The notes under the pieces were generated by a model that had not been told where the DNA came from, did not search any database, and saw only the letters and a list, made by a program, of their open reading frames with translations. The translations under genes were made by a program, and so were the position numbers. Shown one piece after another: positions 24,901 through 36,400 of a stretch of DNA of 64,000 bases. The stretch spans positions 1-64,000 of the forward strand of contig NW_025776805.1 of assembly GCF_021130785.1 (NCBI RefSeq). The letters run 5' to 3'. Source of the DNA: Homalodisca vitripennis (Eukaryota; Arthropoda; Insecta; Hemiptera; Cicadellidae). Each line of letters opens with the position of its first letter. The stretch's first letter is position 1.

Positions 24901-26450
24901 AAAATTGTTCTTGGATCTTTAAACAGTAGGTCTACGATCATTGTGAAAATTATCATCAGCACTAACGCATTTGGTATGATGCGCGAGGACCCAAAGAGGG
25001 CGGGCGGACCCCATTATTGGAGGTCGAGGCCAGTAAAGCCCTTTTAAAAGCTGCAATGTAAAAAACAAAACTACACTGTAAAAAACCACAGCACTAGATC
25101 GACAACATAGTATAATTGGAAGACACAACTTATAGCCTATGAGACTTATCGTAGTTTAGTTTAACTGTAATTTGAATTGGTTTTTTTAACGGACAAACCC
25201 CACAACCCCTAATTTTATTTAATAAGGGCCCCAAAACTGAAGTGACTAAATCACTAAATGCAACGGACATAATTGTTGAATGGGTTTACGCGTGATAAGT
25301 ATTCAAGTTCATGCAGTTTGAAATTGATAGGGTGTGTTTATGTCGCATTTTAATTTCACAAGTGCATTGATAAGACACAAAAGAACCAGTTTGCTCACAT
25401 ATAATAATCCTTTATAATTCAACTAATAAAAGCATTCTTTTAAGAAAACGATTACATGTTACAAAACGGGCGGGATAGAAATCAATTTTTGAAAGGACTT
25501 TGGTGTGGGCAACCCAGCGGTGAGGCGCTGTGTACAAGGAAGTAGGCCTATATAAGCCATACATATTTAACACATATGATTATGAATTTTTTATTAACAC
25601 AATTATGCGGCTGCATGCAAATATTTTAAGAAAAAAGAAGAGGCAGAAGCCGGGGAGGGCTCTATAAGGCTTAAATAAATTACGAACGCGCCCAGAGCGC
25701 CCCTCGTGGGCTTGCGTCGGCATGGGTTACTGACAGAGAAGTTACAAGAGTCCACACACAGTTGAGAGAAACTGTTGGTCTATTTTTTTCTGTTTCAGAT
25801 CAAAGTACGAAAAGTCCTAATGGCTATACCGTGCGGTTATTACTCTGAGGCTCTATAGCAAAACCAGAATACTGATATTATAGAAAAAACATTGGATTAT
25901 TATATCTATTCACTTGAAAGATTATATAAATTTATAAATAAAATGATGTGTGTCCGCGCATTAATAAACTCAAACGAACGTATAGCTATAGTATATACCA
26001 AATTATTAGCGCGGCCCTCTTCAAAGCGTTAATTCCTCCTAAGGAGCATAAAACTATTTATAATTGTAATGGGGGCTAGTTATTTTTTCGCAAGTCCAGA
26101 ATATGTTCCCAAAGTTTTCCATCGGAGGGGGGGGGGGATATTTTGTGAGTGTTTAAAGTAAGGTCAAGTCAGGGAAATGCTAGAAATTGAGAAAGGATTT
26201 TTCCTTACTTTTTTTTTTAGAGGTTCTTTTTTTTTCGTTACATTTCAATTATATGCGGATATAAGACTTTTAGTTTTAAAACACCCCACTGGAAATAATA
26301 AGAAGAACGTGATATTTGGATGGTTATTACATGAGGCATTCAGTACTCCTAAAGCCGTACCAAAAGAATCAGTGGGTGTTGACAAATTAAAACTGTACTT
26401 TCTAAAAAATGAGGGTTTGCAAAATTTTTTTATTCGCTTTTAAGTGATCC
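24900..26450. other. Spacer with GC-richer patches
   Basis: A GC-rich patch at about 24,980-25,050 interrupts the tail of repeat Z relative to its partner near 47.9 kb and may be a small insertion. Another GC-rich patch lies at 25,640-25,725. Neither matches a known element. The 88-residue frame at 26,177-26,443 has no recognisable motif. Confidence 0.4.
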
Positions 26451-27010
26451 ATTTATATATATATTAAAATATATAAATATAAATATATAAAAAATTAATA
26501 TATAAATATATTAAAGATTAAAAGATTAAATTACTTTAAATCTCTAAAGAGACTTTCAAGCATTTTATAGTAGGGTAAATTTTAAAAATAACTTAAAAAC
26601 ATTGAATTCTAGCTGACTTGGGATTAAAATATAACATTTTATCGCGTTAAACTATTTTAAACTCAATAATTAAATAACAGTATTCTTCAAATTTTAGAGA
26701 ATTTATAGTCTATCAATTTCAATTTATCCGTTTTAGTTACTGAGATTACCACTAGAGCTCTCTTCCAATTTACAACAAATTAAAATAATTATTGAAATTA
26801 ACAGTAATAGGAACAACTTATTAGCTTCCATTGTCACCTTTAAATTTCATTGAAACTACGTATGATAACATAACTCCGTTTCATGCATAAGCATAATTAA
26901 TAGTTAACGAGAATATTAGTGAAAATATTCAAATTAATTGTAGTTTGTGTTGTTTCTAGTAGTTTTTTTGTGGTTACAATGGAAACACCAAAGTACATTT
27001 AAACACATCC
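26450..27010 (+). repeat. Repeat W, copy at 26.5 kb
   Basis: Contains 'cattttatagtagggtaaat' (26,565), identical to 48,906. It is followed by 'gctgacttgggattaa', 'actagagctctcttcca' (about 26,753) and 'tccgtttcatg' (about 26,877), in the same order as the other W copies. The distance from first to last is about 312 bases. Confidence 0.65.
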
Positions 27011-28640
27011 TAAAAATTTAAAAATGCTCTTGGAGTAATAACAAACAAACAGTTATTATTGATAAAAGGTAAAATTTTACAATTTAAACTGCCCATGGCT
27101 CTAATCTTCGGAAATGTTTGGCGTAATTACTTGAGTCGGCGAGTAAACTGAGTCGGTTAATTGGGTTGAAGTTTTGAAACATTACTAAAGTGATAAGTCG
27201 GACTGCGTGAGTAATCAAGCGGAGAGAGCTGATTGTTTTCTCTTGAAAAACATGCAGCTATTGTTAATCATTTATTGGTTTGGAATATTTTAGCAGTTTT
27301 TGTGTATACACTAGATACCTAAAATACAAAACCACTCAAAAGCTTTGTATTTATTAGACCACCGGAATATTAGCTTTATTTAATTAGAAATTGTCATTAT
27401 TTAATATGAAAAGAAACAAAACATTAAAGAAAATGCTGACCTTACAATATAATACATAATTCCCCTTTTAGGAATAAACTTAAAATTGTTTGGAAATAAC
27501 ACAACCGAGAGTTACAAGCTAATAATACTGTCTTAAAAAATTTAATAATTATTTTTAGTAGAAATTTTTTTGATAATAACACAAGTACGATTCTATTTAT
27601 GCATCACATAAAATCCACCCTCACACTTACTCCTGGTTTTTTTTTTAATTTGGGATGAAAATTGACACTTAAGCTGCAGTCCGAAAGAGTAGAAAAAGGT
27701 AGTTAAAATATAGCAGAAGACGCATCATTAGTTAAAGACTACAACTTGTGTTGTAATGTATGTTGTAGTAAAGTATTGTTGTATACTTGAATGTTTATGA
27801 TTTAAGTAATTGTCACTGATAAGCTAAATATCAATTGAAAGATTTTGTAATTTACTTGGGACACTCTCCGTTATAAAACTCATTTTTTTGGTTATGGGTT
27901 GTGATTTTCCCAAACTACATAAACTGACCGAAAAACGTGGAAATTTAAATTTGGGAAGAATAGGAGTACTCTTCTTTCAACCCTCCAAAAAAAAATTTCC
28001 CTTTTTATTAAATTTCTTAAAAAAATAATTTCGATACTCAGTTTTAAATATAATATAATTTTATTTTAAAGAAAACTTTTACAAAAAATTTTTTTGAGCC
28101 CCAATCTACGAACAGTTTTATTTTTTTTCGTAAAAAATGGAGTATTTCCCGATCACTTATCAGCGGTACAGCCTACGTTAAAAAATAAAATGATTAAATC
28201 GCATAAAAATACCATTTAAAATTAATTTTAATTTGATGGTTTAAATTAATACACAGGTTTATCTTGGTTTAGGAGACATGTCATAAGATAGAATCATCGG
28301 TCTCTTATATGATATTCTTCGCTAACTCTACGTCCAGTAATTGCTAAACAAGCCGCAAAAATAAAAGAGACATTATAATTAAACAACATAAATTACTGTT
28401 TAAATTACTTAATGACCATATTATGTCAGAATATACTATGTTAAGAAGTAAAAGAAACCTCATTATCTATTCAAATTTAAGGAAGACCAAATGGTAATTG
28501 GGTTAAATAATTAATTTCAATTACAAGAGTTTTTCGCAACTCTTCCGTCACAATTAATTTTTGGTTAGATAAAATGTTTTTATATATATAATTGTTTCCA
28601 CAAACTGAGTATAATAAAGCATACTAACCAAAAATTAAAT
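27010..28640. other. AT-rich spacer
   Basis: No protein-like frame, RNA gene or strong repeat seen. A modest run of A/T homopolymers lies at 27,980-28,140. Confidence 0.45.
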
Positions 28641-29000
28641 ATTTATGTAACATTACTTTTATTATCCATGGTTTAAACATACTAATTCTGAGGATACAAT
28701 TAATAGAGAAAATTAAACACATTTCTTGAGAAACAAAAGAGTAATCAAGAAGTTTACATATTTTTAAATTTAGGTTAAAAATATTATGTAGCAACCAACT
28801 AGGTGCACGACCAATGTAGCACCACCAGGAACATATGATGTAAAGTGCCAGAAGTATAGGGACCAGGTCCAGGTCCAGGATCAGGAATCACATGGATAAG
28901 TTACTTTTAATATTAGATTTATTTTCCTTTATCTCTTGAAACACCAAACAGTTTTACATCCAAGACTGGTTATTCCTCTTACAAAAAAAACACTGGAATA
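28640..29000 (+). repeat. Module M, copy at 28.7 kb
   Basis: 'attatccatgg' at about 28,663 is followed by 'gaccaggtccaggtccagga' at about 28,860 and 'tggataagttacttttaat' at 28,892. 'tatctcttgaaacacc' follows at about 28,930. This copy has the longest run of CCAGGN hexamers (about four). Downstream, 29,220-29,330 ('acttatgtcttacaacaa') also matches 40,270-40,350 downstream of the 39.6 kb copy. Confidence 0.7.
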
Positions 29001-29639
29001 ATGAGCTTGGTTTGTAATAATTTCCTGGTTTCCAAAGGAACTTAAACCATCTATATTCTAATATTAATTTCCTAATCCATTTTAAATTATGTAGGAAAGG
29101 CTAAGTTTAAGTCAACTCTTAACCAAATGCGCACAGAGATAATATGAAACAATTATACCCGACCAAGACTTCATAATAGTAATTTTATAAGCTTTTTTGG
29201 GCCTATTGGATAAGAGATATGTTTACGAAAAGCATTTTAATAACTTATGTCTTACAACAATCTTTCTGGCATGTTCAAAAGTGGTCAATATTTAAGTGAG
29301 TTGAAGTATGGTGTATGCTAGCCGACAACGATTAAAATGCCTAACAAATTACGTTTGGTTTTATAAATTCCAACAAATAAAAAAACATTTTATGGAAGTT
29401 TAAACAGAAATGGTCTATAATTTTAAAATATTCCAATTAGTTTCCTAAAAAACACCAGATCTCTCTGTCTACAGAATATAAATAATAGAGAGGAATTTGG
29501 GACGTTATACAGTAATAAAACGCCTGATTATGTTCCAATATAACTAAAAATATTCAATTTTTCACTGTAAGTAATTACAAGATAATAGTAAATTATTTTA
29601 TAAACAAAATAAAAAGAGTCGATGATGAGAAAAATTCGT

Positions 29640-30000
29640 CCGAGCTTGAACTGATAAAATAGAGAGGGAACATTGCTGGAGTAAACTACTTTAATAATGT
29701 TGTAAACAACAAATAAATCAATAGAATAAGAGTATTATTATATCATACTAAGTAACCAAAGAAAATTTTTTTTGTTTATTATATATTCTTATACTTGATT
29801 AAGATTTACATCCGTTTAGTTTCAGTTTAAGCATTAAAGTTATCAAATTTTATACAAAATATCCGATAATGGAAGATCCATCAAAAGGTATAGAACAAAA
29901 ACTGATATTTTGATGAAATTTGAACGATGTTAAAACCTTTAGAGGTGTATTAAGATTGTGTAACATTGTTAAATACAGTTTTCTTAAACAATTGTGTTGC
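29640..30000 (+). repeat. Segment duplicated at 14.82-15.2 kb
   Basis: The cleaner partner of 14,820-15,200, lying about 1.2 kb upstream of X copy 2 just as its partner precedes X copy 1. No reading frame of note. Confidence 0.65.
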
Positions 30001-31150
30001 CTGTTTTTTTTTATCTTCCTGTATGAAAGCGATAACTCTCACAAAAAATCTAAATATAGGACATTTCACAACATGTTGTAGAAAAAATACAAACAATTAA
30101 TCTGTTTATATGCACAAAATTGTAAGATTTTATTTACCAAGGAGATGAGTGTTTCGATTGTCTGAAAAACAGGTATGTTGCGACACTCCGGTACTGCAGT
30201 AGTTTATTTATCTTCATTTTTAAGACTAACCGATTGTCCATGCTTAAATAAGTACAAAAGATTACTTTCATTTTAGTGGAGTAAAAAATGTTTGAGATAT
30301 TGTCCTAAAAATACTTGTTATTGTTAGAATTTTTTAAAACGAATCTTTTGGGGCTTCGAAGCATTACTTACAAACTTCTATAAATCTTTATATTGGACGA
30401 CCTGCTAAAAGTCATTGAGCAGAAGTAGTCTCTCTGTGTAACAATGGTAATGCATGATCACGGGATTTCCGTTATGTTTAAGAACATGTCCCCCATAAGA
30501 CTCAGCATATTTAGAGATGATCCGCTTTGGTAAGATAATTTTTAGAGAACAAAATAAATTTCTGAAATACCTGCTTCTATTTCACTACCGGGGGGGGGGG
30601 TTTGTGACGCGAGTATTAAAGTGGTTTATAATTTCCATTCTGTTCAAATGTTTTAATTACACATTCCAAAGAGCCACTGCTTTATTGCCTTGGCATGTGT
30701 TTTGAGACTACTGAATTGAAATGTGGTTGCAACTTTTGCTTCTTAATGCGTCAAAGCCGAAAAAACTGCCCGCCCTTTTAAAACTAAGAAGAAAAAGAGC
30801 CTTATTATAAGGATTCTCTATTACTATTAATATTTTAACTTCGATTTCCGCTTTTTCCCCACAGTGAGACAAGCAACCTAGAAGAAGGGTGCCCTCGTTC
30901 ACAACGTATGCAGCAGAAAAATTAGGAATTCCTGGTCTACAAATGCTCCCCAAAAGTTAAGGGAACATCTACCCCTCAACCTCAAAAATTAACTGTAACT
31001 AAATTTATCAGAATGCGTTTATTTTGTTTTCATTCTTAATACGATAAGTAATATTTCACCCTAAACGGAAAAGCCAAGAGGGATATTTTACAAATTAACC
31101 GTTTACAAAATCATTATTATGAAATTATTTCTTAGTAGAATAACTTATGA
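30000..31150. other. Spacer without identifiable genes
   Basis: A G run of ten lies at about 30,590. The 81-residue minus-strand frame at 30,708-30,953 does not match a family I know. By collinearity this stretch corresponds to the homopolymer-ridden 15.2-16.3 kb. Confidence 0.45.
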
Positions 31151-33600
31151 CAATGACATTAATACCATAAAAAAAAAAACATGGTAACCCTTCAGATAAA
31201 TCACCACATTTAACAAAATGTGATTTTCAGTAGCTGGACGAGGACTAGACTTTAGTTGATCAATTTCAAAGACTTTTTTCCCTGATTTTCTTTATAGAAA
31301 TCCTAAAAAACTTGTGTTGGGCTGTTTTAATCCTCTCCTGTACCCTTAAGCGTGCAAGGGAGAATTGGGTTTGAATCACTTTCAAATTCTGAGCTTCACA
31401 CCAGTATTGAACTGCTTTCCATAGTTTGGTGCCAAACAATTTTAATATTTTATGAGATAATGTTCTAATTTACGTCTTCGTTCGTGCAACTTTTTGGACT
31501 TTTTTTGTTAGGCTATATTTTATTTTTATTTTAAATAAGTGTACGTTATCTGAGAAAAATTAGTAATACACAACTACACCACGTTTGATGTCCTACAAAT
31601 AAAATAATTATTTAAAAAACGGTTTCAAAAAATTTTAAAGAAAGATATAGTTCTTACAATTCTAAACTGATCCGTTAGATACGTAAACAAATCGTCAGAG
31701 CACGCATCGTACAGTACAAGAGAAATACAAGGCAAATGATTGCAGTAATAAACCATCTTACTTGGATTTAAATTTCCAATCTTCTAAAGAGAATTCCTTG
31801 CTAACACTAATAATAACTTAACTTCCTGTGTCGTGTTAAAGTAGAATAAATAAGATTCGTAAATACAAATGCACTGCTAAATTTCTAAATCGAACGACAC
31901 CCTCGTGAAGTAACAGCCATTACCTAAATGACTCTAGTACACAACTTCTTTATAATGTGAATTTCCTAAACAGTATCAAACATTTTATAACTTTCACAGC
32001 GAGTTTTTAATTTCAATGATTTATTAAATACATGATAGGCGCCTATTATTCGCTTGTATTTTGAGACTAACATTTTAATAACATCATGATATAAAGCACT
32101 TATTAGATGGTCAGAAGAAGTTTTTATAATGTTCTATTTTCTAAAAACCTTTACATATGTGTTAATCCGTATACTTAACACTCCTTGAAGCAATTAGAGT
32201 TCAATGTGATGATCGTTTTAAACTATTTGTTTTACAAAATCTCTTTAACCTTAAAAAACTTATTCTGAATTTTTTTTTATTTAAATCATGAAAACAATTC
32301 TCAGCATGATTTAAATTCCATGATAACATTTAAGCAATGGAAAAAGCGGGTTAATATATATCATTTTTACCAAGAAACTTGATAAAAAAGTCGTGAAAAT
32401 CTAATACAATTGTAAACTATACTGTAATCATTTTTAACACTTTTTCCAGACTATATTTCCAGAAATAATAAACAAAAATTTTCATGAACATTAAAATACT
32501 CACCAGTACGATAAATATTTGGAACATATATTCGTACTCATGTACAAATGTTTTAACCCACTATTTAAGGGTGAAAGATCAGTGAAAGAACCACATAAAT
32601 GCCTCTCTATCCAGGAATGGCGTCCTTTCTCTGTTATGGACGACCTGTGTAAAATCTTGTAAAAGTAGTGGTCTTTTCGCACAGGTAATATTCAGGACGA
32701 GACGACATGATAATTCTTGTTGACTGGCAAATTTAAAATCACACTCACGGAATTTACTAATTCAACCCTGAAGAGAGCATAAACTGTTGAGGATAGAATT
32801 GTCTTTTTGTGTTAACGGCCGGCCCAGGCTGCCCTTGATTACATTTGAATATGGACATAAAATGGGGCTATCCAGTCCTTTATATTGGTCGAGGAGGCTC
32901 TATCAGCGATTTGATGCCAAGTCTAATGTTGTTGTTTAACAGTGGACAGAATTGGGGAACCACTTCTGAAAGTTTGATGCCAGGGGGAAAATGTTTTAGT
33001 AATATAAGTGCAAGGCTTCCTTGAGCAAAGGGTCTTTTGGTCCTTTAGCCTAAGCTATGCATTGCATTATATCTACGGTTTAGAGCTAGACGAACGTTTG
33101 AGTGTTTTTGATTAGTGAGTTAAATATTGGGTCGCATTGGCTTGCATCCTAAGGATATTCCTGTCCTGGCATAAGCCCCGAACTGACGGTTTATTGCCTT
33201 ATATGGGTTTGTCATAATCTTAGACGTTTGTGCATAATAATATTTAGTTTATGACTAAGTTGGACTTGTTGAACCCACATCAATAGAATGTCCTTCTCTA
33301 ATCTTACGTTATAAATAGTAATTAAAGTTTACCATTCCTGATTCATGTATATGGTGTAATTACTACATGATTTCATAACTACTTTCAACCGATTTCCTTT
33401 AAAAATTTCTTCAGGTTATATTGTTTTGCAACGAAGGATGCGTTCAAGATGGGTTTTCAAAGATCAACATCCTCTAATTGAGGTCATTAATCATAAAATT
33501 ATTCTATAAATTGCCCACTACTTTATTAATAATTATATTTGTTTAGCTTACAAGGCCACAAAAGGTAGGCTAAAAAATTAACGAAATCGTTTTTAAAAAT
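31150..33600 (+). repeat. Direct repeat X, copy 2
   Basis: Landmarks are 'agtagctggacgaggacta' (31,231), 'gctgttttaatcctctc' (31,321), 'aactacaccacgtttgatgt' (31,572), 'gttatggacgacctgt' (32,633) and 'cttgcatcctaagg' (33,141). Near 33,402 'ttcttcaggttat' and 'aagatcaacat' match copy 3. Its first part lacks about 170 bases of module M that copies 1 and 3 keep. No conserved frame; the 60-residue minus-strand frame at 32,500-32,682 is not shared by the others. Confidence 0.8.
33095..33250 (+). repeat. tRNA-like (pol III) module inside X copy 2, decayed
   Basis: Aligned with the better preserved 59,665-59,830. It has a degraded A-box region ('attagtgagttaaata'), a B-box-like 'ggcttgcatcc', and a shared downstream body ending in 'cttagacgtttgt'. 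Probably an old SINE that was already present when X was duplicated. Confidence 0.4.
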
Positions 33601-33679
33601 TCAGAAATTTTAGATATTATACTCATTTGTGGATTCCTTTCTTTTAAGGTTTTCCGTAAAGAAATTGATTACTAGCGTA

Positions 33680-35730
33680 TGATGATACGATAAATAGGAT
33701 TATCTCACAATGCGCCTTTGTTACCTAAGAAGCTTACTTACTAATTATGTAAATAACCTATCCGGTGTCTCAAATAAACTGTTGAGGTATATATTTTTTT
33801 GTGATCCCTAATTTCATTTATTTAAAAGAAAGTTATATCTGAAGGGATTATCTAAAGTGTGACATTATTACCTATTGAGGCACTCCGCCTATTAAATTAC
33901 TCTAATGTGAAACGTTTAACAAGCTAAACATAAGTATTTTGTAATATAGTAGAATATGAAAATTGGTTTAATTTGTTCCATTGCTACCATCCTATAAAAA
34001 TAATATATTGGCACTTTTTCGTTACTATTTACATCTTACTACGACATATAATTATTTATATAATGAAACACAAAACACCTTGGAATGTCACTAGCGTCCT
34101 GTCACTTCGGTTATAACAGCGAAATAACGATTATTTCAAAAAATTCAATTAATATTTTAGTTAATAAGTAATATTACAGAACTTCGTAAAAATTTGTAAG
34201 GAATACTAATACAAATATGCATAAGATTTCTTTGTATCCTAAGTCATGGTCCTTAACAAATTTAGTTGAATCATCCCAATTCCCAATAGGGTTAGCGTGA
34301 ATTAATATATCATCCAAATATCTTTAACAGAAACTTATAATATAAACTATTGTAGAATAGAATACAATAGATGTTATGTCGTACAGTTTTCCCCTGGATA
34401 TTGCATCGAAACACTAATACTAATGTAAAACATACAATCAGAGACTTGGAAAATAGTCATTAGAAAACTATAGAGTTAAATTTTAATTTACCTGAATTGT
34501 ACCCCTAAAATGTAATGGGTTTAGATAAATGAGATAACCAGCGTTCTGTTTAGAGTTATTAATAGTCGTGAACGTCAGCAATATAAGGAACAGGTTAAAC
34601 GTTAACAGCAGATATAAGATAAAATATTTATTTTTATAGTCCATGGAAACAACATGGCATCTATAATATAATGTTTTAAAAATAAGTCTAAAGTGTTATG
34701 ATTCTGAATATTTCAATCTTTAGATCAATACACAGCAGGTCAAGGAAGTAGCAACCAGGAACACGATGTGATGGCTAAACCAGCATGACAAGGACCAGCA
34801 CTTATATGGATAAGTGTACTTTAATTAAATATAAATCATATATTAACCTCATTATTTCTCGTCCCCTAATCAGTTTATATCCTAGCTAAACGGTATTATA
34901 TTACAACATAAGAAATAATATAATAGTTCAAAAATATTGCTAACAAGTAATAATGAAATATAGTTCTCCATTGTTTATATTCTCTGTATTGGTACTAATT
35001 TATATTTGTGTGTTTATGAATACTCCTCTTATACCCAAGATTACAGAGAGAAATACGGTTTATATTATTTGACATAGAACGGAACACTATAGGTATTTTA
35101 TGTTTTTCATGTATTATATAAACAATATATATAACTGTTCATGGGAGAATCATTTTAAATAACGGTTTTTTAACAGCTAATATTTTTTAAGCATTTAAAA
35201 AGTAAGCAAAGATATTCGTAAATGAATTGAAAATAGTCAATACTTTTTAATTTTAAAATGTAATAAAACAGTAACTAATTTTTGGTTTAGCTGGTATACT
35301 TACTTACACTTCAATAATTACAAACTCAGTGCCCAAATAATTGTGATCATAAAATTATTTTTGTAGAAGTTATACCATTCATTCTATTAGTTTATTTAAA
35401 ATCAATCTATAGCGTTTTACATGCAAGATATAATATTATATTAACCAACTAAAATTATGCAGTAATTAGGAGATACCTAATTAGTTCTCATGCTAATTCT
35501 TCAGCGTAAACTTCAATATCAACAGTGGCTCCCTGCCGGAGTGAACCATTACCCCTCAATAAACCTGGCACATATTTTTCGATAGAAATGTGATTTTACA
35601 ACTACAACAGTAGATATTAAAATCAAGAATTCCAAAGGCAGAGCTCCAAAATGGCAACAACCAATCCAACACCCTAAACCTAAAAAGTTGCAAATGAGCC
35701 AATCCTCACAAATAATTCTGGACTGTCTTC
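33680..35730 (+). repeat. Repeat Y (clean partner of 0.4-2.2 kb) with module M at 34.63-34.88 kb
   Basis: 'atgcgcctttgttacct' at 33,710 matches about 471. Module M signatures are 'tagtccatggaaacaac' (34,639), 'aggaccagcactta' (34,789) and 'tggataagt' (34,807). Before the CCAG core, a pyrimidine-rich run ending in 'tttag' at about 34,722 looks like a splice acceptor, but the following frame has a stop. No protein is recognisable across the block. Confidence 0.5.
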
Positions 35731-36400
35731 TTTGACGTTCGAGGAATCGTCCATTTTGATTTTGTACTCAGAAAAAAACTGTCAACGCATCTTTTATCTG
35801 AGGCGCTCGAGACTGAAACGCCAGATCGCCCGCGCCCGGCCTGATTAAAATTTATTAAAAAAAGTTCAACTATAATCCACTACTAAAATATCCCCAGTCA
35901 ACGGCCTTCGTCGTTACCAAATCTACCCAACCCAGAACAAAGAACCTCCCCGTGGTGGCCCAGCCATCCTTACAGTCCTAACATAAGCTCCGTGTTATTT
36001 TTTTTTCCGACCCGATGAAAAAATGAGCTGAAGGGATAGTCAATTGGGGAGACGGTGGCGAACATCCAAGCTGAAGTTTACAAGACTCTCTGAGAGGGCT
36101 TTTCCCAGTCAAGGAGTTCCAGAGTGCTTCAAGCGTGGCAGAATTGTCTACGCTAGTGTATTGATGCAGGAAAGAAAATATTTTGAAAATATTTTGTTCA
36201 ATTATAACAATCGACATAATAATTAAGTTTGTTTGTTTAGAAAATGATCATTACTTTCATAACGCACCCTGTATCCCCATGTCTCATCATGGTGCACAAG
36301 TAAGGAAGCAGCAACGATGTTTGACTGACACGATCCAAAAGCACAATGGAGCTACCCATCTCCATAACGCAGATATGTGTTGGGATGTGGCTGAATTCCA
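35730..36400 (+). repeat. Segmental repeat with transposase-like tail (copy 2)
   Basis: Cleaner partner of 2.19-2.76 kb. On the plus strand 36,050-36,195 can be read, across one stop and a frame change, as a C-terminal tail resembling mariner-family transposases: a WQNCLR segment, then CIDAG, then KYFEN. In that family the chain ends with a W-rich stretch and a C-I-D-x-x-G-x-Y-F-E-like close. The rest of the transposase, including any DDD/DDE triad, is missing. 'caccctgta' at 36,266 could be the reverse complement of an inverted terminal repeat. Overlapping minus-strand frames look equally open, so the assignment is tentative. Confidence 0.35.

Noticed and set aside
30708..30953. 81-residue minus-strand frame
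   Set aside because: No recognisable domain and no conservation with the collinear 15.2-16.3 kb copy.
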